From assembly GCA_022113835.1 (NCBI GenBank), contig JAILWY010000005.1:9008501-9072500 (forward strand): a stretch of 64,000 bases of DNA, written 5' to 3'. The first letter of the stretch is position 1, and each line of letters opens with the position of its first letter. Position numbers and translations under genes: made by a program. Source of the stretch: Atopsyche davidsoni (lineage: Eukaryota; Arthropoda; Insecta; Trichoptera; Hydrobiosidae). Below are positions 1-12,600 of this stretch, piece after piece. The notes beneath the pieces were generated by a model. The model was not told the origin of the DNA, ran no database searches, and worked only from the letters and a program-made list of their open reading frames with translations.

Positions 1-994
1 CCACTGATAATAGTAAATACAATAATTACTTTAAAAAATTCCGTTGCTCTGTTATAACTTTTAAAATATTAAACATATAAAACTTTTTATTTAAGACTAC
101 AAAATGGAAAACCGATTACAGCCTTTTGTCAGACCAAAGTAATGACGGCCAAAACGAGCTGAGTGGAAATTTTCCCAATAAATCAAGTGCTCGCCACTCA
201 CCATAACCACAACGAGAAGGGGAGAATTTAGAAAAAAACACAATAAAATATATATTAGTGAGACTGGCCCAGGATAGAAATATATTCGATGAAATGGTCA
301 CCAACCTCCTATGAGGAGAGGCACTTGAAGAAGAAGATATATTTAACATTTAAAACGTTACAATGCATGAGTTGTTTATTCGTAAAATAGACTGTAAAAT
401 ACGATGCGCATCGTATAAATGCTTTGAAATTTTATTTTTTAGTAAAATTTGGACTTAAAATAATAACAATACACACGTATATCACATGAAGCTCTATGCG
501 GATTGACTTTTGGGAAATGCTTTTTTCAGTTGAAAATCTGTTTGCATAGATATCCTGAACGAGGAATATACCCATGAAAAGAATGGTGACATTTCACTAT
601 GGGCTCAAAGATTTGTTTTATTATTTTACTATCGCTACTATTCTGATTTTACGTCGTAAATCTATGAATAAATTGTTACCGATTCTTTTTTATTATAACT
701 CTTTTGACTTTGACGTAACAAACTATAATGATATTCCATCGTTTGGTAAGGAGTACGTGACATTATTGCAACAATAATAATTTGATAAAGTAACTCATAC
801 GTTTTTTAAAATTATTATTTCAACCATCAATAAAATTAGAAAGCAATGAATATGCAATATAAAAAAAATGCTCAGCATATATTAATTGGCTAGTTAATAA
901 TTAGCTGTACATATAAAAATAGTCTGGTCTTTATTTTGTGTAATGTTTCTATCAAAGCAAATGTATTTAACGTGGTAATTTTTCAATACAAAGA
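1..994. other. AT-rich flank upstream of OAT, no gene seen
   Basis: AT-rich sequence with only short chance ORFs and no recognisable domain, RNA gene or repeat. It should contain the promoter and 5' UTR of the ornithine aminotransferase gene that starts at 995. The bases just before that ATG (a pyrimidine-rich run ending in CAAAG) could also be a splice acceptor for a 5' UTR exon lying further upstream. Confidence 0.5.
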
Positions 995-3540
995 ATGATG
1001 AAAAGCGTGGCAGCTGTGACGGTTGTCTCCAAGACCCATGCCGTGGCCTTGTCGAGTGTCTCCGGCTGCACCAAGCTCCGCAGCATCAGCTCCCAGGCTG
1101 TCATAGAGAGGGAACTTCAGTATGGAGCGCACAACTACGATCCGGTGCCGGTAGCACTGTGCAGGGGAAAAGGTAGCCATCTGCGTTTCCACGACGTGGA
1201 CTTTTAAATTATCTAATATTTAGAGAGACATTTCCGTGTGTCTCTATTTGTCTACATTGCTATTTATTACAAATGATTCAATACACGTGTGTTTTTAAGG
1301 ATGTTATAATAATATACGACGGTTTTGATTTGATACCGTGCCAAGTCGTACATTTGGTAGATGAAGCCCGACATGTCAGTGTCGCCTGTGACAAGATGGT
1401 TTATTGTATTCAATTAATATGTGACAAATATTCATGCGTTATGCATAGTAATTCTTATTTTTATTCATATTTTTGGTAATTTTTGCATCATTATGTATAT
1501 AAATATATCTATTGGGTGTATACATTTAAAAAAAAAACTTGGTCACTTTATAAGAAACAAAAATTCTATCCTCAAAAGAAACGACGAAGTAAACGCAGTT
1601 TTGCAGAATAAAATAATATAAATATCTATTATTAATATCTCCGAGCTACAGTGATATTTACTTAGGTGTTTCTTTCGTGAGACCTTACTTCGTATTCCAC
1701 TGATTGATTATAATGCAATGTATGAGAAAAGCGGAAAATCCAGTTGAAATTATGAAAGGTACTCTCCCACGGGGAATGTTCCAGGAGTCCACGTGTGGGA
1801 CATGGAAGGAAAGCGGTATTTCGATTTCTTGAGTGGATATTCAGCCACGAACCAAGGCCACTGCCACCCGCGGCTGGTGGCCACCATGAGCAAGCAGCTG
1901 AGCATCTTGTACCACACCTCCCGGGCCTTCCACACAGACGTGCTGGGGGAGTTCGCAGAGAAGCTCTGCAAAATGTTGGGGTATGAGAAAATGCTTCCCA
2001 TGAATACGGGTAAATATCGATATTTTTGTAATGCTATCTTCATATTAAAATTATCCTTCCTATTGTTTGCGGCCATGACTTGAGCAGCACAAATACAGAT
2101 GCCAAAAGATGAAGATTCATGGCTTACACTGAGACAACTGTCAGCCAGAGCTGCTTTCTCTGAGTAATTTTGTGATTATTCAAGTACACCCACAATCCCA
2201 CACATATGCACAGACACATGCAGACACACATGGACACACACATGAACACACATGCACACACACCCGCACGCGTTAGTATTGTCGCGACCCCGGCGGTGTG
2301 AGCCTGTGACTGGTTCTGATATATATAGATATTTACTTGTTGAAGGCACTGAAGGAGGCGATACGGCTTGTAAGCTAGCGCGAAAATGGGGCTATGATGT
2401 CAAAGGCATTCCTGAAAATAAAGCGAAGATAGTATTCGCTGAAGGGAACTATTGGGGACGATCCCTGTCTGCGATTTCTACGTCCAGCGACAGTGACTGC
2501 GTGGAAGGATACGGGCCGTTCATGCCAGGGTTTCAAGTTATACCATATAATGATGTCGATGCGTTGGACGTAAGTTTTTTTTAACGAACTTCTACTGCAA
2601 CAAAAAAAGTGTAATAAAATACCACATTATTTTTTTTATTTATAGATAGCATTACGAGACCCCAATGTGTGTGCTTTTATGGTAGAACCTATTCAGGGGG
2701 AAGCAGGAGTAATTATTCCCACAGATGGCTACCTGAAAAGTGTTAGGGAAATTTGCACAAAACACAATGTTCTTTGGATAGCTGATGAGGTATTAATTGG
2801 GCGATCTTTCAGAGGTAAAATTAAAGCGTGGTTTTATTTTTAGTATATATTCAATTTTGTTAGGTTCAAACTGGTCTCGGACGAACTGGTAAGATGTTAT
2901 GCGTTCACCATGAAAACGTACGGCCCGATATTGTTGTGCTGGGAAAGGCACTTTCTGGAGGACTCTACCCAGTATCGGCCATCCTGGCGGACGATCCTGT
3001 GATGCTTGTGATGAAGCCAGGTAATTTTTAAAATTGCCAATAACAATTCAACAAATATATTATGAAACAACTTATCATTGCGCTTTTTTAAATCAGGCAC
3101 GCACGGATCAACATTTGGCGGAAACCCACTCGGCTGCAGTGTAGCAATAACAGCTCTCGATATATTGATTGATGAAAAACTTTCGGAAAATTCAGCAGCT
3201 ATGGGCAAAATAATGAGGGAGCGGTTGCGCGATTTGCCTAGTAGGATGATTAAAGATGTCCGGGGAAAAGGTCTATTCAATGCAATCGAAATCAATACTG
3301 GTGAGTTATAATATAATTGAAAAATATAATATTTAAATTTAGTTTTTCTATTTAAATAATTGTTTTATTTTTCAAGATTATATCAGTGCTTGGGATGTAT
3401 GTCTTCATTTAAAAAAGGCTGGCGTGTTAACTAAAATGACGCATAACAAGAATTTGAGATTATCACCTGCTCTTGTTATAACAGAAAATCAGGTTCACGA
3501 AGCAATGGATATAATGCAAACAACTATGAATGCTCTATAA
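995..3540 (+). CDS. Oat: Ornithine aminotransferase, mitochondrial (7 coding exons)
   Basis: PLP-dependent class III aminotransferase that converts ornithine plus 2-oxoglutarate to glutamate semialdehyde plus glutamate in the mitochondrial matrix, linking arginine, proline and glutamate metabolism. Exons 995-1172, 1785-2009, 2346-2569, 2646-2789, 2864-3020, 3097-3300 and 3377-3540 join in phase to give 431 aa, close to the 439 aa of human OAT. Visible landmarks: a basic, Ser-rich N-terminus suited to mitochondrial import (about residues 1-32); [34 protein letters not shown]; the [10 protein letters not shown] block; [12 protein letters not shown]; the PLP lysine in [23 protein letters not shown]; and VRGKGL near the C-terminus. 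ATG pairs at 995 and 998 are alternative starts. All introns are GT-AG and short except intron 1 (612 bp) and intron 2 (336 bp). Confidence 0.95.
2190..2275. repeat. CA-rich imperfect microsatellite in OAT intron 2
   Basis: Cluster of ACACA blocks interrupted by TGG, TGA, TGC and CCG (for example ACACACATGAACACACATGC). It lies wholly inside intron 2 of the OAT gene, about 70 bp before the exon 3 acceptor. Simple-sequence DNA that is likely polymorphic; no function seen. Confidence 0.8.
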
Positions 3541-4769
3541 ATATTTTTTTTATTGTATTACAAAAATTGATGTGCTTATTTAAAAAAAAAAGTGTTTTTA
3601 TAGAAAAAAAAGTTGGATATAGTATAAAAAATCTTTATCTTTAGGATTATGATTAAAAGTCTGATCATTTGAAAATAATATTTTCTTTTTACCGTCAATT
3701 GAACAATTTTATTTTTAGTAGCAGTGCTAAACGAAAAATATAAATTGATGTATTTTTGCTAGATGAACCATATTTGTATATTATTCGTAACATTCATTAA
3801 AACATTTAACTGAACTTTCTGTTTTTATTTTTAAATAGTATTATACCTTACCTTATTTATAACTTTAGTTGTATATCATATTATCAAACATATTTAAGAG
3901 ACGACAATAATTGTTGGAATTAGATAAACGGTGCTAACGGATGGATCTAAAATTTTCATGCGCAAAAATCATACCTTTGAGATAATGTTGATGGTAATTC
4001 TTTATTGAACTTGCGTCGATTGAAAAATTCTTCATAGACGATTTGGCACGTGAATATTTATTTCTAATCATTATAATTTTTTGAAGAAAAAAAGGCTGCG
4101 CGTGAACTCTGAATTGATTGAACAGAAGAGATTTTTGTAATTCTCAAACTTTTTATGTCACTATTTAGCCATAAAAAGTATTTAAAAGTATAATAGTCCT
4201 CTCTCACTCGCACCCATCGCCTAGCACAGCTGTTTATTAGTAAAACGTCATAATACGCAAAAATGGAGACAAAATAGTGTAGCTTGTGGAGCAACATTAA
4301 ATCGTCGAATAAATATCTCAATCGTGCTCTGTGTTATCGTTTGGTAAATATAAAATATCCTTCGTATCGATTATATTATTAATCTTTTCAAATTTGCACA
4401 CGAGTAAAGAATTGCATGGAGCCAATAATGAAACTGATAGATTGTCCTTTTTTTCATAAATTTAATGATTAAATTCATTTGATATTATTCGTATTGATAT
4501 ACACTGTAAATAAAAGCTATAACAAAAATAATGCATTTCTATTGAGTTGAATTTGATAAGGTATGCTTTCCTGACTTTAAATTAGTGAACCATGTGTATC
4601 AAGTGGAGATTCAAGGCTTCTAGAGTTTTGTCATGTTCATCAGTATAATAAATATAACACCCCATAAATATTAGAAAAGCACAATTAATCATAAAACTAA
4701 ATATATTCTATTGTTACAGGCTTTGTAAAGTTACTTTGACATTGGTTCTTGAGTTGAGATTGGTTCACA
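3541..4769. other. Intergenic: OAT 3' end and TMEM127 5' region
   Basis: AT-rich, with no coding signal on either strand. The first few hundred bases should hold the OAT 3' UTR. Near the right end a TTGTTACAG at about 4710-4719 looks like a splice acceptor, so the TMEM127-like transcript may begin with a non-coding exon upstream and carry about 50 nt of 5' UTR before its ATG. Confidence 0.5.
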
Positions 4770-6250
4770 ATGGCGTGGCCACTAAAAGAGCATGAAATAA
4801 ACCGCATTGCTGCGTTCTTCCATTTGGCAACCTTCCTTCTCACATGTACTTCTCTGGCTCAACCTGGGTGGTTTAGACTAAGAGGAACAGAGTGCGCTCC
4901 TCACCTTTCCCTCTCACAGTTTTTCAGTTTTGCTCAGTTTGGAGTTCAGGACATAACAACTCAGAATAATCGTTTACATTATTTAGCATCGGATCAAATG
5001 TTTCAAGGACCTGTAACAGTCTCTTACCTGTATACGTCTTCAGAATGTGAGTAATGAATAGTTATAATAATTATTCTATTTTTATTGTTTATGTTTTTCA
5101 TTATGATTATTATTGAACATTTTATAGATATAAATAAATAATTTTATCTAGCTATCAATCAGGTAATAAATTCTGTTATTGGTCTTCATCCCCCAAACTT
5201 ACACTTAAAAAATCGTAAGGCCCACAGAATAATATTATTATGATATTAATTTATTATGAAATACATTTATTTTTATGATTATTTTTCAGCTCTTGCCTGC
5301 GTCTCCCCCCGTCTCTCAAATCTCATGCGTATAATTATTTTACTATGCTTCATGGTGATATTATTCTCAATGATTGGGATATTTCTTAATCTCACTAAAT
5401 TGAAGAATGAGACTTTAAAAATAATCCAGAAAAATGGTTTGCTGAGCGTTTTCTGTGTACTTTGGGTGATAGCCATCGTGGCAGTCAGCTACTATGTCAC
5501 TCTGTTGATTGACGAAGAAATTAACAGAAACGGAACAGATAAAATTGTAGTAGTGTCTTATGAATATGGCTTCTATACCATAACAGCAGCAGGTCAGTAT
5601 TATTACTTAAATATAATATCGTATTTATTGTTTATTGTTATCTCTAGCTAGTTTATATTATTGGAATAAATCTGCATATTTTTTACCATATAATCTCAAC
5701 TTTTTTTTGCAATATATAAATGTCGGGTTATTACTTTAGAAGCTTTGTATATTTTTTTAGTAATTTCTAAGAAGTATAAAATTGGTCAGGAAGAGAAGAC
5801 AAAAAGATAGCCAATGAGATTTTATTGTTCCTATAATAGTTTTTATTATTTTAATTTGTGAAAAAAATTCTCAAATATTTGAGCTTTAAAATGAAAATGT
5901 GTAATTATTACTAATAATAATACATGTTTATGGTTTTTTCAGGATTAGTATCAATTTTGGGAGCAGCTACAAACCTTCTCAGTTCTGCATCGTTTGAGCG
6001 AGGAAACCAAAGGCAGCAGTTGGTAGATGACTGGGATGGAATAAACTACCTCAGTTCCTCGCGGATCCCTCCAAGCAATACTGGGAGTATAGTGATTGCT
6101 AATGCTAATTCATTCGTTCCATCAGCACCTCGACGACTCAGAAACATGCCACCTCGGAGTATCGGATACCCGAGAAGGACTGTGTTCGAAGGTCGTTCCC
6201 TGGATGACGATCTGGCCATGCTAACTCCTCCACCACCGTACACTCCGTAG
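4770..6250 (+). CDS. Tmem127: TMEM127-like four-pass membrane protein (3 exons)
   Basis: Exons 4770-5046, 5290-5592 and 5943-6250 join in phase to give 295 aa. The layout matches vertebrate TMEM127 (238 aa): a hydrophobic segment ending in the TSLAQPGW block (TALAEPAW in human), an extracytoplasmic loop with cysteines, two strong membrane segments (MRIIILLCFMVILFSMIGIF and the LLSVFCVLWVIAIVAVSYYV region), a fourth starting ITAAGLVSILGAATNLL, then a cytosolic tail. The tail ends in TPPPPYTP, close to the human PPPAYTP end, and contains a PPxY motif. The mammalian family acts at endosomes, lysosomes and plasma membrane, restrains mTORC1, and uses its PPxY to bind WW-domain ubiquitin ligases of the NEDD4 family. 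The insect tail between residue 195 and the motif is longer and Arg/Ser/Pro-rich. The ATG at 4770 has a good context (CACAATGG). Confidence 0.88.
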
Positions 6251-9200
6251 TGTGTCATAGCAGAGGTTATGATACTAATGTATTTGTTGTTAATGTTGAC
6301 TTTGATACATGGCAAGATGTTGAGATGGAAAATTTACAAGATGTACTTATAGATATTAACGCCACTCTAGCTATGTTCAATAATTATTACAATCAATATA
6401 AACCCATATATAAAAATTACAAATACCTGTCTCTGAATAAAAATATTCTTTATAGAGCATTGTGACAAAAAAAGTACAATTATATAACTTTGCTACTTTT
6501 GAATATGATTTTCTTTTTAAACTTTTATGAAAAATATGAATCTCTTTGTAAACTTATTTTATATTTTACTGCCTAATGCAGTGAAGGATGTCTAAGTAAT
6601 CTGGTATGGCGAAATCATAGCCTGCTTTTTATTTTATTATTTTACATTGTTTATGTTTAAAAAACTGTAAAATCATAAAGTAAACCATAACTTACTCAGA
6701 CCACTTGTAAGATGGTCAAAAGTTTTTTCAAATATATTTAATTTTAATTGTTTGTAATACGCTTGATTTAACATGGTCAATGTGTTTAAATTTAATAAAA
6801 TACTCGTTCAATGTTATCAACTTCAAATTTAATGAGTCACATAATGGTGATTGTTCATTTAAAGTTTTAACCGTAAATCTTATAATTTTACTAATATCCA
6901 AAATAAATGCTAATTATGTATTGTATAAATATATATATTAGTCCAATTGGTGAACATGCCAGACAAAGGTGAATCGTTTGATGTTGCTGTATTAGTTCAG
7001 TTACCTTATTGTAGATTCAATTATTTGTAAATAACATATCCATGCTGTATTATTTGTGTAATTCCATACAACAATCTGCTTAACATTTGTAAAAAAGTAC
7101 TTATCAAACAGAAGTTGACCTCAAAATGACGGAAGATGTATTTTTGTACCCTATATGAAAAATGTGTTTTCTTTTTTTATGCAAAATATATCTGTACATA
7201 CAAACCATAATTGACCAAACAGAATTCATATTGTAATTTATGTAGAAGATAATTTTTACTGTTTATAGTCGTTAGCTTCATCTAATTATAAAAATATATA
7301 TTTTTACAAGTAGCACAAATACAATTTAAAGAAAGATAGAGTGGAAATAAAAATATATTATTTTCTTATTGTTTTTGGGATTTCAAATATTTTTTTAGGA
7401 AATAATTAGGTGTGTAATATTGTTATAAATTTAATCTGAAGCATATTTTTAATTGAAATTAATTTACTTTCTTCTAAGATATTCCACAAATTTAGCATAG
7501 TATAGGCATATGTAAATCCCTACGTAATAAGATAACATGCCATGTCGTATGTTAGAAGCACGGTACAATTTACTTTATCTATATGTAAAAAAATGTAGAT
7601 TTTAATCTCATTAAAGTTTTCCAGTATTTAATTTGTATTCAATAGCTTAGTGTGGTGATTATTTATTGTGATGTTAATTGTGAGTCTCGGTAAAACTTGT
7701 CGTTTTCCTCTGTTATACTGTGATAATGTTATGCTTTATTTTGAGTTAATTAATATCATTCAGATGCAATTAAAACATACAAGCGTGCAAATTGATTAAT
7801 TATATTTAAATAGGAATAGCGCACACAACTCCAGACATGTAACCGAGTAGCTAGGCTGAGGTAAAGTCTCAACTTTAGTATATTGGTGTATAAAGTGGTT
7901 ATTGCTTACTTATAAGTGTGACTGAAGAAATAGTTCTCTACATTGTACTGTAGGACAATAATCAGAGGCTCCTGTCCCTAGTGTACTCGCCGTATTCGAC
8001 ATTATGAACTCTCCTAAATAAATGGGTGTTTCGGTTGATTGTGTGTCTTCCATGTGCAGCAATAACAAAAATATTTCGATAATATCATAGCGTTACTTTC
8101 TAAAAGTTTATTTTATTGTTATTGAACTTACTTTATAATTTGGTGTAAAAATTGTCCCTGCAATAGATAGAAAATAAATATGCTTAACTATAATTGTTTT
8201 ATTTTTTTTCTACAGTGAATATATTTTTGCCGATGATAATATGTTGATGTGTTGATCAAAAGGCTGGCGAAATATTTGCGTATTCAATTTATTAATGAAC
8301 AAGATAGAATAACAATATAAAAGGAAGCGTGTTTACTGGTTGGGTGTCGGAGTCTCTAACGCGTCGTGCGCTGGGGGCTCTAAATTAATACAAATAAAAA
8401 TCTTCATTTGTATCGATTTTGACAAGTTAGATTTTGTTTTAGAATTGTAGATCGGTGCATGTGCACCGACCGCTACAATATCAATAATTTGACCTGGCTT
8501 AGAAAAAGAGATTTTTCTTAGTGGATTTTTTACATTTTAAGAAATAAAAAATATCTAATGGTTCTTTATAAAATAACTAATTTAAATCCATTCAACGTTT
8601 TTGTTTTTGTCAATACAGGTGGCATGTGCTTCAAAAAAATGTAGAAAGTATTAATATTTTTTTAGTGATATGTGGAGTTATAAATAAAAATCAAGGGTTA
8701 TTTGTAAATATTTATTATATATATAAAATTGTGTTAAGGTTTTTATAAATAATATTTTTCTCAGTCTTTATGTAATTTATACAATTTGGCAATTTCATTT
8801 TATTGACGTTATTGAGTTAGCAAAATAATAAGTAGTTATAAGTTTAAAATCATAATATTGGAACTGAAACCAATTCATGGTCAAAAGTTATTGTTTATTT
8901 ATTGTATCTACATATAACTCTTGGGTTGTGATTTATTTTGTGAATTAGATTATTCATATAATTTCAAGTTACATGATTGATCCAAGAAAAGCAAATATTT
9001 TTTTACACTATAAGGCTTATAATATCTAAATAATAAAATACAATATTAAATAACAGCTGGCAGAAACTTAATATTATTCCGTGATATTTGTGTGTATATA
9101 TTGTAGATGAAAATATATAAATTCTTACTTAATACATAATATAAATATCACTGTCTGTACTCGGGTAACTCTGACACATCATTGAATAAAATTGATCCAT

Positions 9201-9657
9201 TTTTTTAAGTCATTTATTGCCAACTAGACAACATTTCTACCGTAAAATTTAACACTCTTATTCTAGATTCAGTATAAGTAAAAAATAAGCATGGCAGTAA
9301 CACTTTTCATATTTCTTCTATTTTGCAATTCATTTATTGAAAGGTGATGTTTATTTTACTTCCAATAAAAAAAAAGGTTTTTCTAAAAGTATAGTTCAAT
9401 ATTATTATTGATACTTATATATATTTTCAAAAAATATTTTTTACCCGTAGAAATATAAATTTATATTGCGTAGACTTGATACTGAGAGATATTTAAGCTT
9501 TAAAAACATTTTAAATCGGTTTCACATGCTTAATAATCCCTCAAGATAACAAAACACTAATTATTTACCTCTTGTGTAAATTCTAATATAAAATGAAAGT
9601 CATAACATTCATCAAATATAGTTATATAATGCTTGTACTAGGTCCACTATCTAATTA
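6251..9657. other. Tail-to-tail intergenic region with probable 3' UTRs
   Basis: 3.4 kb of AT-rich DNA between the stop codons of the TMEM127-like gene (+) and the MFSD8-like gene (-). No coding potential seen. AATAAA-type signals occur on the plus strand at about 6437, 8020 and 8168, so the TMEM127-like 3' UTR could be short or nearly 2 kb long. A small perfect hairpin (TCGGTGCA-TG-TGCACCGA) lies near 8453-8470 in a locally less AT-rich stretch at 8335-8480; its meaning is unknown. Confidence 0.5.
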
Positions 9658-12600
9658 TTAAGATATACCATTTTTTTGTACACTTAATTTTTGAGTTTCC
9701 AGTTTTTCTGTATCTAACAATCCGTTTTCTGGGGTATTTAATTTTTGCAGCTCTTGCATTTCTTCGTCAGGAGGTTTTCGTTTTTCTAGAACTGGAGATA
9801 CAAGTCTCTTGTTGACTAACTGTATCCAAACCATTGATACGACCATAATACCAGTGGTGATGGAAAATGTCCAAACAGGGCCCAGCCTGGTGTACACGTA
9901 ACCAACAAAAACCGGACCCATCACTCGTGACAAGCAACCACTTCCCGTCATCAACCCCATCCAAACTCCCTGAAAAAATTGTATAAGATATGTACAAATG
10001 AGGAAATGTTTACATCATGCATGTAAAAGTAATATTAATTGATTCAGTACTTTTGCACAGACTTGAATGTGATTTTATCATTACTATGATTTAAGATATT
10101 TTAAATAATACATATTTTTTTGCAAGTGAAGATTGGAGGCAGAATGTAACGTTGTTTTACAATTAGGTAGCATTTTAGGAAATTGTTTGGATTGAATAAC
10201 AATTACAATACCACCATTCTGAATTAATTGTCCACACATTATCACGAAGAGTTTATTATAGTAGTATAGCCCGATGTCAGTATGAACTGTCTTATTTAAT
10301 AACATGTCTTGTTACTCTGTGCACCATTTAAATATGAAGATAATGATAATATGTGGCAATTTATGCAAGTCATGTGATATTGTAAATCATAATTGTACAA
10401 ATGAAAACTCTGAGCTTACTTGAGGTCTAGGTCCCAATATCTTGGAGAATAACGTTTGTATAAGAGTGACTCCGAGAGGGTACCCTATTGAAGCGCACAT
10501 ATAGGCAATAAAAAACTGCATAACTGTCATAGCTGGAGTGTACTCGCACCACGATTGAGAAAGAGGACATCCCAAGAGTTCTTCTCCTTCTTCCGTCAGA
10601 TTGAGCATCATCTCTTCCATCATGTACTGGGAAACGTTGAGACTAGAAGCCATATCCTTGACCATGGAGAGAGTTAAGTTTTTGGGAATGGCTAGCTTGG
10701 GAGGGTCAGGTCCCCAGGGTATCAGGAAGACCGAAGCCATGGCTGTTATGAGAAAGCCCCCCCAGAGTAGTAACTTCCTCTCCTGAAATACCTTGGTAAG
10801 TGGTCCTGTAAGAGCAAATACAACACATGCCACTACAGCTCCAATGCTCATGAGAATGCCCATGTAGTATAGAGATTGTGTTTTATTCCAGGCAAATTGA
10901 TCTATTGTCAGTGATGTGCCGAGTGTTTCTACCAGCACGAAATTAAAAACGAGAATGAAGAATGCAAATATAAGACTCCAAGATGTAAGGTAATCAGGTT
11001 TTACATTTTTCCAGGTTTCTTCCTCTGAAAGAATGTAAAAATAATACATTGGTTAAAAATTATCCAATAATAAAAATACATTGTTAGAATACATAATTAA
11101 AATAATTAATAAATTTACACACCACTTGCATTTCCTTGATAAACCATAGCTTCCTTTGCTGCTATTTTATGCTCATGAAATATAAACGGAAAAAAAAGTA
11201 TCATGTTGATGATGCCTAGTATTACATTTATCCAGCCTGTGGCAGTGAACATATTAAATCGTAAATTTCCATATATCTCGATGCCGTGCTCTCCAAGCGG
11301 TGTTACGGCTGCTTGTATTCCAGGACCAATTACAAACCCAAGCACTTGGGCAAGGGAAACTATAGAAATGGCTGTTGTTCTTTCCTTAAGACGAGTTGCT
11401 GCTGACAAATAAGACCGAGCAGCAGCAGTATTGGCTAAAAATAAAGAGATCAAGTGAATATGGTAATTCCAAAACACTCATGTATTGCAATAAATACCTT
11501 TTTTTATATATGCATTTAATATATGCAAAGAACTAACCTGAGCTGACACCAACGAGGAATCTTCCCCAAAGCATCCAATATTTTTTATCATTCTCAAAAA
11601 CTTCCAATGCAGCATATATGCCACTGGAGCCAATAAAAAGTAAGATTGTTATTATCATGGGCCATCTTATTGACCCGAGTTTATTACACCACCATCCAAC
11701 TAATGGAGAGAAGAGCATCTGACCTAAGGGGTTCGCTGCTACCACAAATCCCATAAACTCCTTCCCGGCCGTTGGATCCAACTAAAAACAAATTACTTAT
11801 GCAATCAAACAAGGTAATTAATGAATTGCAAAAGCTTTAATACCAAGTTTAACAATTTGTTTTACAATGATAGATCTGCCTCAAATTAATCTTAATAATA
11901 CATTCATTAAGGATTGAAATTATCATTGAGTATATTAGTGTTCAATAATAAATATTATTGGTAAAATGTAAAAACATTTTTTGGTTTTCTTACAGCAATT
12001 TATCATTACATATTATAATATTATAAGAAAAGAAAAAAACCGATATATGGTATTGTAGTAGCTACATTAAATCATTAAAACTTGTTGCAATGCGCAAATA
12101 AATAGTAAAGTTGATCAGTACTACAACACAGCATACAATCAAACATGTTCTGTATGGTAAAGTACAATTTGATGTAGATATGTTGAAATAATAATAAACA
12201 TGTACATAATTATAGTTTATTTTTTTACATTGGGGTTAATATTTTTTTAAATTGACTGGAAATTGAAACCAAATAAACAAAGTTTAGACAAACACAATTA
12301 TATTGTTTATTGAGAAATATGATTGTGTTGGTCGCATAACATTTATTTCAAACATTTTATCCTTTTTTGATTGAATAGTTATAAAATTCAACTTAAAGAG
12401 ATTTCATCATCTGGTAATGAACTTTACCATAATTGAAATATTTTTGCAATATATTTTTATCTCATTGGTGAAAGGCGAAAATGAAAAATAATTCTTATGA
12501 TAGCATGCTTAAATGTAATGTTATAAAAATGCTGAGTAATAATTATTCATCTAATTAAACCAACTGAGCTCTGACTGATGTTATCTTTTCAAGCCACACG

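Noticed and set aside
1273..1621. Open frames inside OAT intron 1
   Set aside because: No domain, and the OAT splice sites at 1172 and 1785 account for this stretch as intron.
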